A program made the translations under genes and the position numbers. Of a stretch of DNA of 64,000 bases, positions 8,093 to 18,216 are shown in pieces. The stretch's first letter is position 1. Every line of letters starts with the position of its first letter. The DNA is from Peribacillus simplex (lineage in GTDB: Bacteria; Bacillota; Bacilli; Bacillales; DSM-1321). Under the pieces are notes generated by a model. The model saw only the letters and a list, made by a program, of their open reading frames with translations, made no database searches and had not been told where the DNA came from. The stretch covers positions 1 through 64,000 of the forward strand of contig NZ_FTMX01000003.1 in the NCBI RefSeq assembly GCF_900156045.1, written 5' to 3'.

Positions 8093-8260
8093 CTATTTTC
8101 GACTAACCATTTTCTTTATGAACCGCACCACAGGTGACACAATGGATTCATGTACATTCGTAAGGGCATAACCGATCAGACCCATTATTACCAGGGCCAA
8201 GATTAATCCTATTATCAATCCTGATGTTTCTCTAAGTTCTTCAAGTACAGCATCCATCAT
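8093..8260 (-). CDS. small single-pass membrane protein, 55 aa
   Basis: A 55-residue ORF below usual gene-calling length. It starts with tandem ATGs at 8260 after a GGGGAGGG ribosome site. The product has an acidic start (MMDAVLEELRETSG), one long hydrophobic helix (about residues 14-33) and a basic tail (RFIKKMVSRK), a typical small N-out membrane protein. It is 36 bp downstream of another tiny ORF on the same strand, so the pair may form an operon divergent from putB. No family is recognised. Confidence 0.6.
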   Translation of the reverse strand: MMDAVLEELRETSGLIIGLILALVIMGLIGYALTNVHESIVSPVVRFIKKMVSRK

Positions 8261-8296
8261 TCCTTACCCTCCCCGGCTTGCCGATGCGACTTAATT

Positions 8297-8443
8297 TTAC
8301 GGTTTTACATCCATTTTACTTCTGAAAGCTTCATTTATCGTTTTTTCTTGGACTTTGACCCATTCTGTTAAATAAGGTTCATTATAACGTATTGGATGAT
8401 TATGGTCGAGGTTCCACTTTTTAAACACATTCACTGATTTCAC
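8297..8443 (-). CDS. small ORF, 48 aa, polar
   Basis: A frame of 48 codons from a GTG at 8443 (an alternative GTG is at 8434) to TAA at 8297. The product (VFKKWNLDHNHPIRYNEPYLTEW, here given in two parts: VFKKWNLDHNHP and IRYNEPYLTEW, then KVQEKTINEAF) has strong protein-like composition but no good ribosome site. It could be a real small gene or the tail of a lost gene. The next small ORF downstream is in the same direction. Confidence 0.4.
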   Translation of the reverse strand: MKSVNVFKKWNLDHNHPIRYNEPYLTEWVKVQEKTINEAFRSKMDVKP

Positions 8444-8537
8444 TCACATCATTACTTACTGATAAAGGCTTTACCTCTAGCGTTTCTCATTAAGTTAAAA
8501 TATAAACCTTCGTTTCATCCGAACATACAAGAGAAAA

Positions 8538-8551
8538 TGTAAACCTTTTCA
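8538..8551 (+). promoter_or_regulatory. cre-like site upstream of put operon
   Basis: TGTAAACCTTTTCA matches the CcpA consensus TGWAANCGNTNWCA at all fixed positions except the central G, which is normally well conserved. It directly abuts the palindrome at 8552. Catabolite control of proline use would be sensible, but the site is imperfect. Confidence 0.35.
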
Positions 8552-8570
8552 TTTGTCCAAAACCGACAAA
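8552..8570. promoter_or_regulatory. palindrome TTTGTC-N7-GACAAA, copy 2 (candidate PutR operator)
   Basis: Same arms and 7-bp spacing as at 8004-8022. It lies 16 bp upstream of a weak -35/-10 pair (TTGTTT 8586-8591, TATTGT 8609-8614, 17 nt apart) that precedes putB. An activator of the PutR type is encoded downstream at 12954. That it binds here is inference. Confidence 0.4.
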
Positions 8571-8670
8571 CAAATGACAGAATTATTGTTTTTTAAGAAC
8601 ATTGAGAATATTGTCGAAAAATCGTAAGCTTAATTTATTGAAATACATCTTCTTAGGGGGTGCGCTTTAT

Positions 8671-9588
8671 ATGGAAGCCATTACAAGGGACTTTTTCTTA
8701 TTTTTATCTAAAAATAATCTGCTTAATAATATTGCTAAAAAAAGCGGAGGAAGTTTTGCTGCTGGAAAGATCATTGGCGGAACTGATTTCCAAAGTTCCA
8801 TTAAATTCATTAAACAACTTAACAATAGCGGCTTGTCGGTTACAGTAGACCATCTTGGGGAATTCGTTGATTCTAAGGAAGTGACTCAGGAACGGACGGC
8901 AGAATGCATCGAAACCATCGAAATGATCAGCAGGGAAAAACTTGATTCACAGGTTTCTCTGAAGATGACTTCTCTGGGACTTGATATCGATCATAAACTC
9001 GTAATCGAGAATATGACGAAAATTCTTGATACAGCCGAAAAACATAAAGTCATGGTCACGATCGATATGGAAGATGAAGTTCGCTGTCAGGCAACAATTG
9101 ATATCTTTAGACAGTTCAAAGAAAAATACAGCTGCATAAGTACCGTTCTACAAGCATATCTATTCCGCACAGAGAAAGATTTGGAGGACCTTGCCCAATT
9201 TAAGCCATTCCTGCGCCTTGTAAAGGGTGCCTACAAGGAATCTGCCGAGGTGGCTTTTCCCGAAAAGAATGATGTAGACGAAAACTATAAAAAGTTGATT
9301 AAGCAAAGTCTTCTTAACGGAAATTATACGGCCATTGCCTCACATGATGACAAAATCATCGAATATACAAAAGAGCTGGCCAAGAAGTTCGACATCCCGA
9401 ATACACAATTCGAATTTCAAATGCTTTATGGCATGAGAAACAAAACTCAATACGAATTGGTCAAGCAAGGTTACAAAATGCGCGTCTATGTACCATATGG
9501 TCTGGATTGGTATGGATACTTCATGAGAAGGCTTGCAGAAAGGCCATCCAATATTGCCTTTGCCTTCAAAGGGATGGTCAGAAGCTAA
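8671..9588 (+). CDS. putB: proline dehydrogenase
   Basis: A 305-residue FAD-dependent proline dehydrogenase, oxidising L-proline to 1-pyrroline-5-carboxylate and passing electrons to the membrane quinone pool. Visible features are a beta/alpha barrel with VTVDHLGE, VSLKMTSLG, MVTIDME, VLQAYL and RLVKGAYKE. The C-terminal FEFQMLYGM and the RRLAERPSN substrate motif follow. The ATG at 8671 was chosen because TTAGGGGGTG precedes it; the upstream in-frame start at 8602 has none and would overlap the promoter. It is the first gene of a put cluster, 57 bp before putC. Length and order match Bacillus putBCP. Confidence 0.96.
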   Translation: MEAITRDFFLFLSKNNLLNNIAKKSGGSFAAGKIIGGTDFQSSIKFIKQLNNSGLSVTVDHLGEFVDSKEVTQERTAECIETIEMISREKLDSQVSLKMTSLGLDIDHKLVIENMTKILDTAEKHKVMVTIDMEDEVRCQATIDIFRQFKEKYSCISTVLQAYLFRTEKDLEDLAQFKPFLRLVKGAYKESAEVAFPEKNDVDENYKKLIKQSLLNGNYTAIASHDDKIIEYTKELAKKFDIPNTQFEFQMLYGMRNKTQYELVKQGYKMRVYVPYGLDWYGYFMRRLAERPSNIAFAFKGMVRS

Positions 9589-9645
9589 ATATACATTCAA
9601 CATTATTAATTGCTACAAAAAATCTATTAAAAGGTGTGATTATCA

Positions 9646-11187
9646 ATGATTTCATATAAACACGAACCATTTGTTGATTTTACAAACGAGGAAAACAAAA
9701 AAGCATATCAGGAAGCACTTCAAACTGTTGAGGGCTACTTAGGGCAAGACTACCCACTTTACATCGGGGCAGAGAAAGTGACGACTGATGAGAAAATCGT
9801 TTCATATAATCCTGCAGATAAACAAGAGGTCATCGGCCGAGTATCGAAAGCGAACAGGGATCTTGCTGAGAAAGCCATGCAAGAAGCTGTTACCGCTTTT
9901 GAAAGCTGGAAAAAAGTGAAGCCGGAAATCCGTGCTGACGTTTTATTCAAAGCTGCTGCCATCATTCGCAGACGCAAGCATGAATTCTCTGCGTTATTGA
10001 CGAAAGAAGCGGGAAAACCTTGGAATGAGGCTGATGCGGATACAGCGGAAGCGATCGATTTCCTTGAATTCTATGCCCGTCAAATGCTGACGCTTAAAGA
10101 TGGTGTGCCTGTTCAAAGCCGTCCGGGAGAATTTAACCGCTATGATTACATTCCATTAGGGGTAGGCATCATCATTTCTCCTTGGAACTTCCCATTTGCG
10201 ATCATGGCAGGTACAGCTGTTGCCGCTATCGTTACTGGTAACACGATCCTATTGAAACCAGCTTCGACTACTCCAATCGTTGCTGCGAAATTCGTTGAAG
10301 TGATGCTTGAAGCCGGCCTTCCAGCAGGTGTGTTGAATTTTGTTCCAGGAAGCGGAGCCGAAGTGGGCGACTACCTGGTTGATCATCCAAAAACACGTTT
10401 CATTTCCTTCACCGGTTCACGTGATGTAGGTCTGCGCATTTACAAACGTGCTTCTGAAGTGAACGAAGGCCAAATTTGGCTGAAGCGTGTCATTGCTGAA
10501 ATGGGCGGAAAAGATACGATCGTCGTCGACAAAGAGGCAGATCTTGAATTGGCTGCTCAATCGATCGTGAAATCTGCATTTGGCTTCTCGGGACAAAAAT
10601 GTTCTGCTTGTTCCCGTGCTGTCATCGTAGAAGATGTATACGATCAAGTATTAGATCGCGCTGTTGAATTAACAAAACAACTAACAGTTGGTAATCCTGT
10701 AGAAAATCATTTCATGGGACCAGTTATCGATCAAGCTGCTTTTGACAAAATCATGAGCTATATTGAAATCGGGAAACAAGAAGGACGCATTCTCGCTGGA
10801 GGAGAAGGAGATAGCTCTACAGGCTACTTCGTTCAACCGACAATCGTTGCTGATGTCGATCCGCAAGCCCGCTTGATGCAAGAAGAAATCTTCGGACCAG
10901 TCGTTGCCTTCACAAAAGCGAAGGACTTTAGCGAAGCTCTTGAGATTGCCAATAACACTGAATATGGTTTGACTGGGGCTGTCATTACGACAAATCGCCT
11001 TAACATGGAAAAAGCACGCGAAGAATTCCATGTGGGGAACTTGTATTTCAACCGTGGCTGTACTGGTGCAATCGTAGGTTATCAGCCATTCGGCGGGTTC
11101 AACATGTCAGGAACTGATTCCAAGGCAGGCGGACCGGACTACTTGCAGCTTCATATGCAAGCCAAAACAACATCCGAAACATTCTGA
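9646..11187 (+). CDS. putC: 1-pyrroline-5-carboxylate dehydrogenase
   Basis: A 513-residue NAD-dependent aldehyde dehydrogenase converting pyrroline-5-carboxylate (glutamate semialdehyde) to glutamate, the second step of proline use. Family features are SPWNFPFAI, the FTGSRDVG nucleotide loop, AEMGGKD with the general-base Glu (285) and the catalytic Cys in [10 protein letters not shown] (Cys319). [10 protein letters not shown] and [17 protein letters not shown] follow. It is close to RocA but lies in the put cluster, hence putC. AAAGGTG precedes the ATG. Two hairpins follow before putP. Confidence 0.96.
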   Translation: MISYKHEPFVDFTNEENKKAYQEALQTVEGYLGQDYPLYIGAEKVTTDEKIVSYNPADKQEVIGRVSKANRDLAEKAMQEAVTAFESWKKVKPEIRADVLFKAAAIIRRRKHEFSALLTKEAGKPWNEADADTAEAIDFLEFYARQMLTLKDGVPVQSRPGEFNRYDYIPLGVGIIISPWNFPFAIMAGTAVAAIVTGNTILLKPASTTPIVAAKFVEVMLEAGLPAGVLNFVPGSGAEVGDYLVDHPKTRFISFTGSRDVGLRIYKRASEVNEGQIWLKRVIAEMGGKDTIVVDKEADLELAAQSIVKSAFGFSGQKCSACSRAVIVEDVYDQVLDRAVELTKQLTVGNPVENHFMGPVIDQAAFDKIMSYIEIGKQEGRILAGGEGDSSTGYFVQPTIVADVDPQARLMQEEIFGPVVAFTKAKDFSEALEIANNTEYGLTGAVITTNRLNMEKAREEFHVGNLYFNRGCTGAIVGYQPFGGFNMSGTDSKAGGPDYLQLHMQAKTTSETF

Positions 11188-11229
11188 TAATGTTCGATCA
11201 AGCAATTTGAAGATGATTTGAAACCCCTG

Positions 11230-11265
11230 TGGTTTTCGTATCTTCCATTCTGGATACGGAAACCA
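11230..11265 (+). other. long perfect hairpin between putC and putP
   Basis: TGGTTTTCGTATC and GATACGGAAACCA form a 13-bp stem (one G-U) around a 10-nt loop. It is followed at 11280 by a separate terminator. It may stabilise or process the putBC message; no T tract follows. Confidence 0.6.
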
Positions 11266-11279
11266 AAATGAGGTTAAAT

Positions 11280-11313
11280 GGAGGAAGTGACAAATAGGTT
11301 GCTTCCTCTTTTA
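11280..11313 (+). terminator. intercistronic terminator before putP
   Basis: GGAGGAAG and CTTCCTC pair around a 14-nt loop and are followed by TTTTA. It lies between putC and putP, so putP is probably expressed by partial read-through or from a promoter of its own. Confidence 0.7.
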
Positions 11314-11353
11314 AAACAAAAAATTATAAATTTCAACCTGAAGGGAGTCTTTT

Positions 11354-12820
11354 ATGGATTACGCATTAATACTTTCGATCAGCATTTACATGGCTGGCAT
11401 GCTTCTCATCGGTTACTTCGCTTACAAAAGAACCTCCAATTTAAATGATTATATGCTGGGCGACCGGGGTCTCGGACCTGCTGTCACTGCATTAAGCGCT
11501 GGTGCTGCGGATATGAGCGGTTGGCTGTTAATGGGTATGCCTGGTGCCATGTTCGCAACAGGTCTAAGCTCCATCTGGATTGTAATCGGTCTCACGTTAG
11601 GAGCCTATGTGAACTGGCTATATGTTGCACCAAGATTGAGGACCTATACGGAAGTTGCCAATAACTCGATTACGATTCCCGCTTTCCTGGAAAATCGTTT
11701 TGGTGAGGGCTCACGGATCTTAAGGTTCATTTCGGCATTGGTTATTCTCGTATTCTTTACCTTTTATGTTTCTTCCGGAATGGTGTCCGGCGGAGTCTTA
11801 TTCCAAAGTACATTTGGCCTTGATTACCATACAGGTCTATGGATCTTGACAGGCGTCACCGTTGCCTATACTTTATTCGGTGGATTCCTGGCAGTAAGCT
11901 GGACAGACTTTGTTCAAGGACTGATCATGGTCGTCGCCCTGGTTCTTGTACCGATCGTCACCCTTTTCCATGTTGGCGGTTTCGGTCCTTCCATAGAAAC
12001 ACCACGTTCCATTGATCCAGCCCTATTGAATATTTTCACAGGGACGAGCTTTTTAGGGATCATCTCATTATTTGCATGGGGACTGGGTTACTTCGGACAG
12101 CCGCATATCATTGTCCGCTTTATGGCGATCAGTTCTGTTAAGGAAATAAAGAAAGCCCGTACTATCGGGATGAGCTGGATGATTTTCTCCACTATCGGTG
12201 CCATGCTGACTGGATTCATCGGAATCACGTATTATCACCAGAACGGACTCAAGTTAGCTGATCCTGAAACGATTTTCATAGAGTTAGGGGAAATACTATT
12301 CCACCCATTCATTACTGGTTTCTTGATTTCAGCCATACTGGCAGCCGTCATGAGCACGATTTCTTCACAGCTCTTGGTTACTGCCAGCTCTTTAACCGAA
12401 GATATATACAAAACCTTCTTCCGTCGTTCCGCATCGGACAAAGAACTTGTCTTCCTAGGCAGACTTTCTGTACTGATCATTTCAATCATCGCGCTTATTC
12501 TCTCTTGGGAGAAAAATGACACGATTCTTGGACTTGTCGGGTATGCTTGGGCTGGATTCGGTTCTTCATTCGGTCCATTGGTCATACTAAGCCTTTGCTG
12601 GAAACGCATGACAAAGTGGGGGGCATTAGCAGGGATGGTCGTTGGTGCCGCTACTGTCATTATCTGGTCCATGTCAGGATTATCAGATACGCTTTATGAA
12701 ATGATTCCTGGTTTTGGCGCAAGCTTGATTGCCATCATTGTGGTCAGTCTTCTTACAGCGAAGCCATCAAAAGAAGTAGAAACGGATTTCGAAGAATTCG
12801 AAAGAACATTAAAACAATAA
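11354..12820 (+). CDS. putP: sodium/proline symporter
   Basis: A 488-residue membrane protein of the SSS family with about 13 helices, importing proline with Na+. Visible motifs are LGDRGLGPAVTALSAGAADMSGWLL (split: LGDRGLGPAVTALS, then AGAADMSGWLLMG), the sodium-site SGW, FTFYVSSGMVSGG, GLGYFGQPHI, and SAILAAVMSTISSQLL. The acidic C-terminal tail is cytosolic. AAGGGAG precedes the ATG. It is third in the put cluster and supplies the substrate of PutB. Confidence 0.95.
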   Translation: MDYALILSISIYMAGMLLIGYFAYKRTSNLNDYMLGDRGLGPAVTALSAGAADMSGWLLMGMPGAMFATGLSSIWIVIGLTLGAYVNWLYVAPRLRTYTEVANNSITIPAFLENRFGEGSRILRFISALVILVFFTFYVSSGMVSGGVLFQSTFGLDYHTGLWILTGVTVAYTLFGGFLAVSWTDFVQGLIMVVALVLVPIVTLFHVGGFGPSIETPRSIDPALLNIFTGTSFLGIISLFAWGLGYFGQPHIIVRFMAISSVKEIKKARTIGMSWMIFSTIGAMLTGFIGITYYHQNGLKLADPETIFIELGEILFHPFITGFLISAILAAVMSTISSQLLVTASSLTEDIYKTFFRRSASDKELVFLGRLSVLIISIIALILSWEKNDTILGLVGYAWAGFGSSFGPLVILSLCWKRMTKWGALAGMVVGAATVIIWSMSGLSDTLYEMIPGFGASLIAIIVVSLLTAKPSKEVETDFEEFERTLKQ

Positions 12821-12832
12821 TAAATCTCCTAA

Positions 12833-12869
12833 AAGGAACGGTATTTCTTCATATACCGTTCCTTCTTTG
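12833..12869 (+). terminator. put operon terminator
   Basis: AGGAACGGTAT and ATACCGTTCCT form an 11-bp stem around an 8-nt loop, followed by TCTTTGTT. It ends the put cluster before the regulator gene. Confidence 0.85.
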
Positions 12870-12891
12870 TTCTTGCCCCTATACACATCAT

Positions 12892-12915
12892 TAGTTTAAA
12901 AGTATTATTAAACTA
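12892..12915. promoter_or_regulatory. inverted repeat upstream of the PutR-like gene
   Basis: TAGTTTAA and TTAAACTA are perfect 8-bp arms separated by 8 bp, centred about 50 bp before the start codon of the regulator. It could be its operator (autoregulation) or that of another factor. The arms differ from the TTTGTC palindromes near putB. Confidence 0.45.
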
Positions 12916-12953
12916 CGTTGTCATACACTTCAAAAAACTACAGGGGGCCATAT

Positions 12954-14174
12954 ATGTCATTAGAAAAAATCCTGACTCTCACAAACATCAACGATATAAC
13001 GGATATGGTCAGCACTTATTTAAAAAAACCAGTCGTCATCGAAAATGACCAATTTTTATTGCTGGCATATAGTTCATATTATATCGAACACTTCGACCAA
13101 GCCAATCGGCAAACCATCTTCACAAAGCATTGGCCGATTCCAATTCTGGAAAAATTCATGGATGAGGGCATTGTCGAACAGCTTAAAACCGTGGAGCATC
13201 CATTCAGGGTAAAACAAATCGAGGAAATCGGATTAAATCAAAGAGTCGTTGTGAGCGCCGTTCACAAAGGACAGGTCTTCGGATTCATTTGGGTCCAAGA
13301 AACGGAAATGATGACCGATTCCGATTTGGAATTTTTACATGAAGTTTCCCATCATATCGGCAAGCTCCTTTATCAGAAAAAACAGATAAACATGAAAAAA
13401 GACGAAGAAAAAAATGAGTTTTATCAAAAGGTCATTGACGAAGTCTATCAAACGGAAAATCAAATAAAATGGGAAGCCGCCAATATGAGTCTTCTCATTC
13501 CGGAAACTTTCCTTGTCAATGTCTTTACCATCGCTCAATCCGATGCAGAACATTTCGATGAATTAGCGGATACAGTCAGTCTATTCGCCAATGCATTGAA
13601 TCATTTTACCCATGTATTCACAAACCAATTGAAGATCATCGTCTTGATTGGCAGCAACGGAAAAGGGAAGGACCTGCTTACCGATAGCGCCAATGATTTA
13701 ACGAACACCGTTCTTTCCCAATTCAATGACAAAAAGGTATTCCCGGGAATCGGAAATGAGTACTCTTCGATTCTTCAATTAAGAAAATCCTATCTCGAAG
13801 CCCTGGAAGTGATCAACTCAGCCAAGTTCATCGGTGAACCTGAACAGCTTCCCTTCCAATATAGCAAGCTTGGGATTTTCCGTTACCTCGAAATGATCTC
13901 CAACCATCATACTAAAACGAATTATATCAATACGGATTTAGAGATTCTTCAAAAGAAGGACCAGGAAAGCCAAACCAAACTCCTTCAAACACTGGAAATA
14001 TATCTGTTGAACAATTGCCGGATCAAACCTACAGCTGAACAGCTATACATTCATACCAACACATTGAAATATAGATTGAATCAAATAACCGATCTCACCT
14101 CAATCGATTTTGATGACTTTCATTCGAGAATGCAACTTTACATCGATTTACAGCTTATTAAGCAGAGATCTTAA
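12954..14174 (+). CDS. putR: PutR-type (PucR family) transcriptional activator
   Basis: A 406-residue cytosolic regulator. The N-terminal half is a GAF-like sensory region (about 20-150). A middle region of GGDEF-like CdaR type (about 190-290) ends near FPGIGNEYSS. The C-terminal PucR helix-turn-helix (about 345-400) carries NNCRIKPTAEQLYIHTNTLKYRL (in parts: IKPTAEQLYIHTNTLKYRL). In Bacillus, PutR activates putBCP in response to proline. Position directly after putP supports that role. The ATG at 12954 is preceded by CAGGGGGCC; an upstream in-frame start lacks a ribosome site. The gene symbol is by context. Confidence 0.85.
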   Translation: MSLEKILTLTNINDITDMVSTYLKKPVVIENDQFLLLAYSSYYIEHFDQANRQTIFTKHWPIPILEKFMDEGIVEQLKTVEHPFRVKQIEEIGLNQRVVVSAVHKGQVFGFIWVQETEMMTDSDLEFLHEVSHHIGKLLYQKKQINMKKDEEKNEFYQKVIDEVYQTENQIKWEAANMSLLIPETFLVNVFTIAQSDAEHFDELADTVSLFANALNHFTHVFTNQLKIIVLIGSNGKGKDLLTDSANDLTNTVLSQFNDKKVFPGIGNEYSSILQLRKSYLEALEVINSAKFIGEPEQLPFQYSKLGIFRYLEMISNHHTKTNYINTDLEILQKKDQESQTKLLQTLEIYLLNNCRIKPTAEQLYIHTNTLKYRLNQITDLTSIDFDDFHSRMQLYIDLQLIKQRS

Positions 14175-14204
14175 AGCGTCCGGTTTTTGAGTTTTGGAAA
14201 TTCA

Positions 14205-14254
14205 ATAAGGAGAGAAGAAATGCGGCTGTGTCTGCCGTATTCCTCTCTCCTTAT
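14205..14254. terminator. long bidirectional terminator
   Basis: ATAAGGAGAG...ATGCGGC and GCCGTAT...CTCTCCTTAT form a stem of more than 20 bp with a 7-nt loop, flanked by A/T-rich tracts. It separates putR from the leftward glp region. Confidence 0.85.
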
Positions 14255-14308
14255 ATATGTTTCACCTATTATCTTTCTAAAGGGTAATTACGGTTTACTA
14301 GACTCACC

Positions 14309-14428
14309 TTATATGGAAACTTTATGCGTCCCAGTAAGAACGAAATCCATGATTTCCTCTTTCGACAGTTTGCTAAGACCAAGAGTTTCGATGGTTCTTC
14401 CACTTTGCGGAGTGCCGCCGGCGTCATG
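14309..14428 (-). pseudogene. short coding remnant, about 39 codons
   Basis: A minus frame between stops at 14431 and 14309 encodes a protein-like sequence (GGTPQSGRTIETLGLSKLS, then KEEIMDFVLTGTHKVSI) but has no start codon. It lies just beyond the end of glpD, followed by the terminator at 14205-14254. It may be the tail of a decayed gene. The family is not recognised. Confidence 0.3.
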
Positions 14429-14442
14429 TTAATGCATATAGG

Positions 14443-16095
14443 TCAAGATACTCTAATCGCACCCGATATTTCCTGTTCCAATTGATTGGTTCTCTCCACC
14501 TTAGTTGATTCCGTCCATCCAAAATATCCAGCCATATAATCGATCACTGCATGTTTATGCGTTTGGACTAAATCGATATCGAATAATAGCGTCCCTGTCC
14601 TGCGGAAGAAGAAATCAACTGGAGTTGCGGCCATTTCATGATCTAGTGCGTATTTCAGCTGTACGAACAATTTCTTTGGAAGGCCACTGCTTGCTCCTCC
14701 GTCTCCTTCGCTTTTTGCGATATCGAATATCCCAGGTGCGTTGGACCCATACATGGCCAATATCTCTTCGGTTTCCTTAACTGTGAGTCCTGAGTCAACT
14801 CCCGTTTGAATATGTTGCTTGATATAATCGGTGAAGTTGCTTGATCCCCCGACATCCCCTCCGGAAATCGGCATTCCTTTAGTGCTGCTGGCTGGGTAAG
14901 TTTTATTGGATTGCTGGGCAAGCTTCCCTGCCAAAAGGTCGACCGTCGTTTTGGCCATTTTGCGATAACCGGTCAATTTCCCCCCCGCAATCGTGATAAG
15001 TCCCGAATCGGACTCCCATATTTCATCTTTCCTTGATATCTCAGAAGGATCCTTCCCTTCTTCAAGAATCAATGGCCTTACCCCAGCCCAGCTTGATTCA
15101 ATATCATCATCCGTAATGTTCACTTCTGGGAACATATAATGTATCGACTTTAATAAATAGGCACGGTCTTCGGAAGTAACGGTCGGCACTGCAGGGTCAC
15201 CATCATAAAAAGTGTCCGTTGTCCCTACATAGGCCTTACCGGCTCTCGGGATGGCAAAAATCATCCGGCCGTCAGGCGTATCAAAATAAAGCGCCTGCTT
15301 CAACGGGAATTTCGATTGGTCGATGACCACATGAACACCCTTGGATAACTTCAGCGTTTTCCCTTTTTTCGATTGGTCCTTTTCACGAATGGAATCGACC
15401 CATGGACCTGCAGCATTAATGACTTTGTCTGCGAATATTTCATAAGACTCACCTGAAAGTAAATCGGCAACTTGGACGCCGTTCACCTTGCCGTTGTCAT
15501 ATAACAATTTTTCCACTTTTGTATAATTTATCGGTGTTGCACCTTTATCGACAGCCGCCTTCATCACTTCAATCGTCAGACGTGCATCATCTGTCCGGTA
15601 TTCAACATAGTAGCCTCCGCCCTTCAGTCCCTCTTTCTTAACGAGAGGCTCCCGTTTTAGGGTTTCCTCCGCCGAAAGCATTTTCCTGCGTTCAGCTTTT
15701 TTAACCCCCGCAAGGAAATCATATACCCGAAGGCCAATGGAGGTACTGAATTTCCCGAAGGTGCCACCTTTGTGCATCGGTAACAGCATCCATTCCGGCG
15801 TGGTAACATGCGGTCCATTTTCATAAACGATTTCCCGCTCTTTACCAACCTCGGCAACCATTTTTATTTCAAATTGCTTCAAATACCTCAATCCGCCATG
15901 AACAAGTTTTGTCGAGCGGCTTGAAGTACCTGCTGCAAAGTCCTGCATTTCAACCAAAGCCACTTTCATTCCGCGGGTCGTTGCATCCAGGGCAATCCCT
16001 GCACCAGTAATTCCCCCGCCAATGACAACCACATCATATTTCTCTTTTTTCAGAAGTTCGGTCGTTTCTTCCCGATATATATTTGAAAACCTCAT
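14443..16095 (-). CDS. glpD: glycerol-3-phosphate dehydrogenase, aerobic
   Basis: A 550-residue FAD enzyme, membrane-associated, oxidising glycerol-3-phosphate to dihydroxyacetone phosphate and reducing the quinone pool. The N-terminus carries the Rossmann motif [17 protein letters not shown]. Substrate-binding features are [35 protein letters not shown] and [18 protein letters not shown] closes the FAD domain and a helical C-terminal domain ends the protein. Length matches Bacillus GlpD. AGGAGG precedes the ATG. It has its own promoter (16432-16460) and a GlpP-type leader terminator. A 21-bp repeat array lies between that terminator and the start codon. Confidence 0.97.
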   Translation of the reverse strand: MRFSNIYREETTELLKKEKYDVVVIGGGITGAGIALDATTRGMKVALVEMQDFAAGTSSRSTKLVHGGLRYLKQFEIKMVAEVGKEREIVYENGPHVTTPEWMLLPMHKGGTFGKFSTSIGLRVYDFLAGVKKAERRKMLSAEETLKREPLVKKEGLKGGGYYVEYRTDDARLTIEVMKAAVDKGATPINYTKVEKLLYDNGKVNGVQVADLLSGESYEIFADKVINAAGPWVDSIREKDQSKKGKTLKLSKGVHVVIDQSKFPLKQALYFDTPDGRMIFAIPRAGKAYVGTTDTFYDGDPAVPTVTSEDRAYLLKSIHYMFPEVNITDDDIESSWAGVRPLILEEGKDPSEISRKDEIWESDSGLITIAGGKLTGYRKMAKTTVDLLAGKLAQQSNKTYPASSTKGMPISGGDVGGSSNFTDYIKQHIQTGVDSGLTVKETEEILAMYGSNAPGIFDIAKSEGDGGASSGLPKKLFVQLKYALDHEMAATPVDFFFRRTGTLLFDIDLVQTHKHAVIDYMAGYFGWTESTKVERTNQLEQEISGAIRVS

Positions 16096-16146
16096 GCATG
16101 ACTCCTCCTTTGGAAAATTGCATTCTATTTTTTCTTGAATTCTGCG

Positions 16147-16272
16147 TTTACTCGTGAATTCACACGGTTTACTCGTGAATTTGTGCTATTTACTCGTGAA
16201 TTCGAACGGTTTACTCGTGAATTCTTCACTTTTACTCGTGAATTCGAACGGTTTACTCGTGAGTTCGGTCAT
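16147..16272. repeat. six tandem 21-bp repeats in the glpD leader
   Basis: The word TTTACTCGTGAATTC starts at 16147, 16168, 16189, 16210, 16231 and 16252, exactly every 21 bp; the last copy has GAGTTC. The remaining six bases vary, with AACGG or CACGG in four copies. Because 21 is three times seven, all frames stay open, giving spurious FTREFER-type proteins. On the minus strand it forms part of the untranslated glpD leader, which contains GAATTCACGAGTAAA units. Related units occur at 58345-58378. Confidence 0.9.
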
Positions 16273-16335
16273 TATATTCAATTGGTTCTTTGTTCGCATA
16301 GTTTATATAGATATTAATATCCCTAATCTGCCATT

Positions 16336-16399
16336 AAAAACAAAAAGAGAGACCACAAATGACATTATCGAATTAACGATAATGCATTCATGGTCTCTC
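16336..16399 (-). promoter_or_regulatory. GlpP-controlled leader terminator of glpD
   Basis: On the minus strand GAGAGACCA pairs with TGGTCTCTC and the inner CATTATCG with CGATAATG, followed by TTTTTGTTTTT. It lies 33 nt after the glpD -10 box and more than 200 nt before glpD, as in Bacillus subtilis. There GlpP with glycerol-3-phosphate allows read-through. Binding by GlpP is inferred from glpP nearby and from the similar leader before glpF. Confidence 0.8.
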
Positions 16400-16431
16400 C
16401 TGTTCTCCGGCCGAGTTATTAACTTGATTTC

Positions 16432-16460
16432 ATTATAGCATACTCCAGCTCGTTTGAGAA
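16432..16460 (-). promoter_or_regulatory. glpD promoter
   Basis: On the minus strand TTCTCA (16460-16455) and TATAAT (16437-16432) are 17 nt apart: a perfect -10 with a weak -35. It lies between the mobile element at 16484 and the leader terminator. Confidence 0.75.
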
Positions 16461-16483
16461 AGAATACATCTTGTTTTTTATTT

Positions 16484-16703
16484 AGGCTGTTTTCGCATAC
16501 TTTGTTGCTATTTACCAAGTAATGCGGTGTGGTTGATTTCCCCTCCAGATGCTCGCTTTCCGCGGGGCGGGCGGTGAGCCTCCTCGGCGTAAACGCCTGT
16601 GGGGTCTCACCTGTCCCGCTGCTCCCGCAGGAGTCTCGCACTTGCGCTCCAATCAACCTTAAATCGTTTCGTTTTAAAAACAACAATCTTTACGAAAAGA
16701 GCC
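16484..16703. mobile_element. MITE-like element, copy 1
   Basis: A 220-bp non-coding element with imperfect terminal inverted repeats (AGGCTGTTTTCGCATACTTT at one end, GGCTCTTTTCGTAAAGATTG read inward at the other). It has a GC-rich structured middle and is flanked by TTTATTT on both sides (16477-16483 and 16704-16710), a likely 7-bp target duplication. Near-identical copies lie at 32674-32891 and 41441-41659. It carries no transposase. The right duplication contains the stop codon and last codon of glpK. Confidence 0.8.
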
Positions 16704-16704
16704 T

Positions 16705-18216
<1,512 letters not shown>

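Noticed and set aside
14187..14432. 81-codon plus-strand ORF
   Set aside because: Overlaps the terminator after putR and lies antisense to a more protein-like frame; no ribosome site.
16147..16272. Possible CRISPR array
   Set aside because: Units are 21 bp with six-base variable parts; too short for spacers, no cas genes nearby.
16135..16317. ORF encoding repeated FTREFER-like heptads
   Set aside because: It is an artefact of the 21-bp tandem repeat, which leaves all frames open; no ribosome site, and it runs antisense to the glpD leader.
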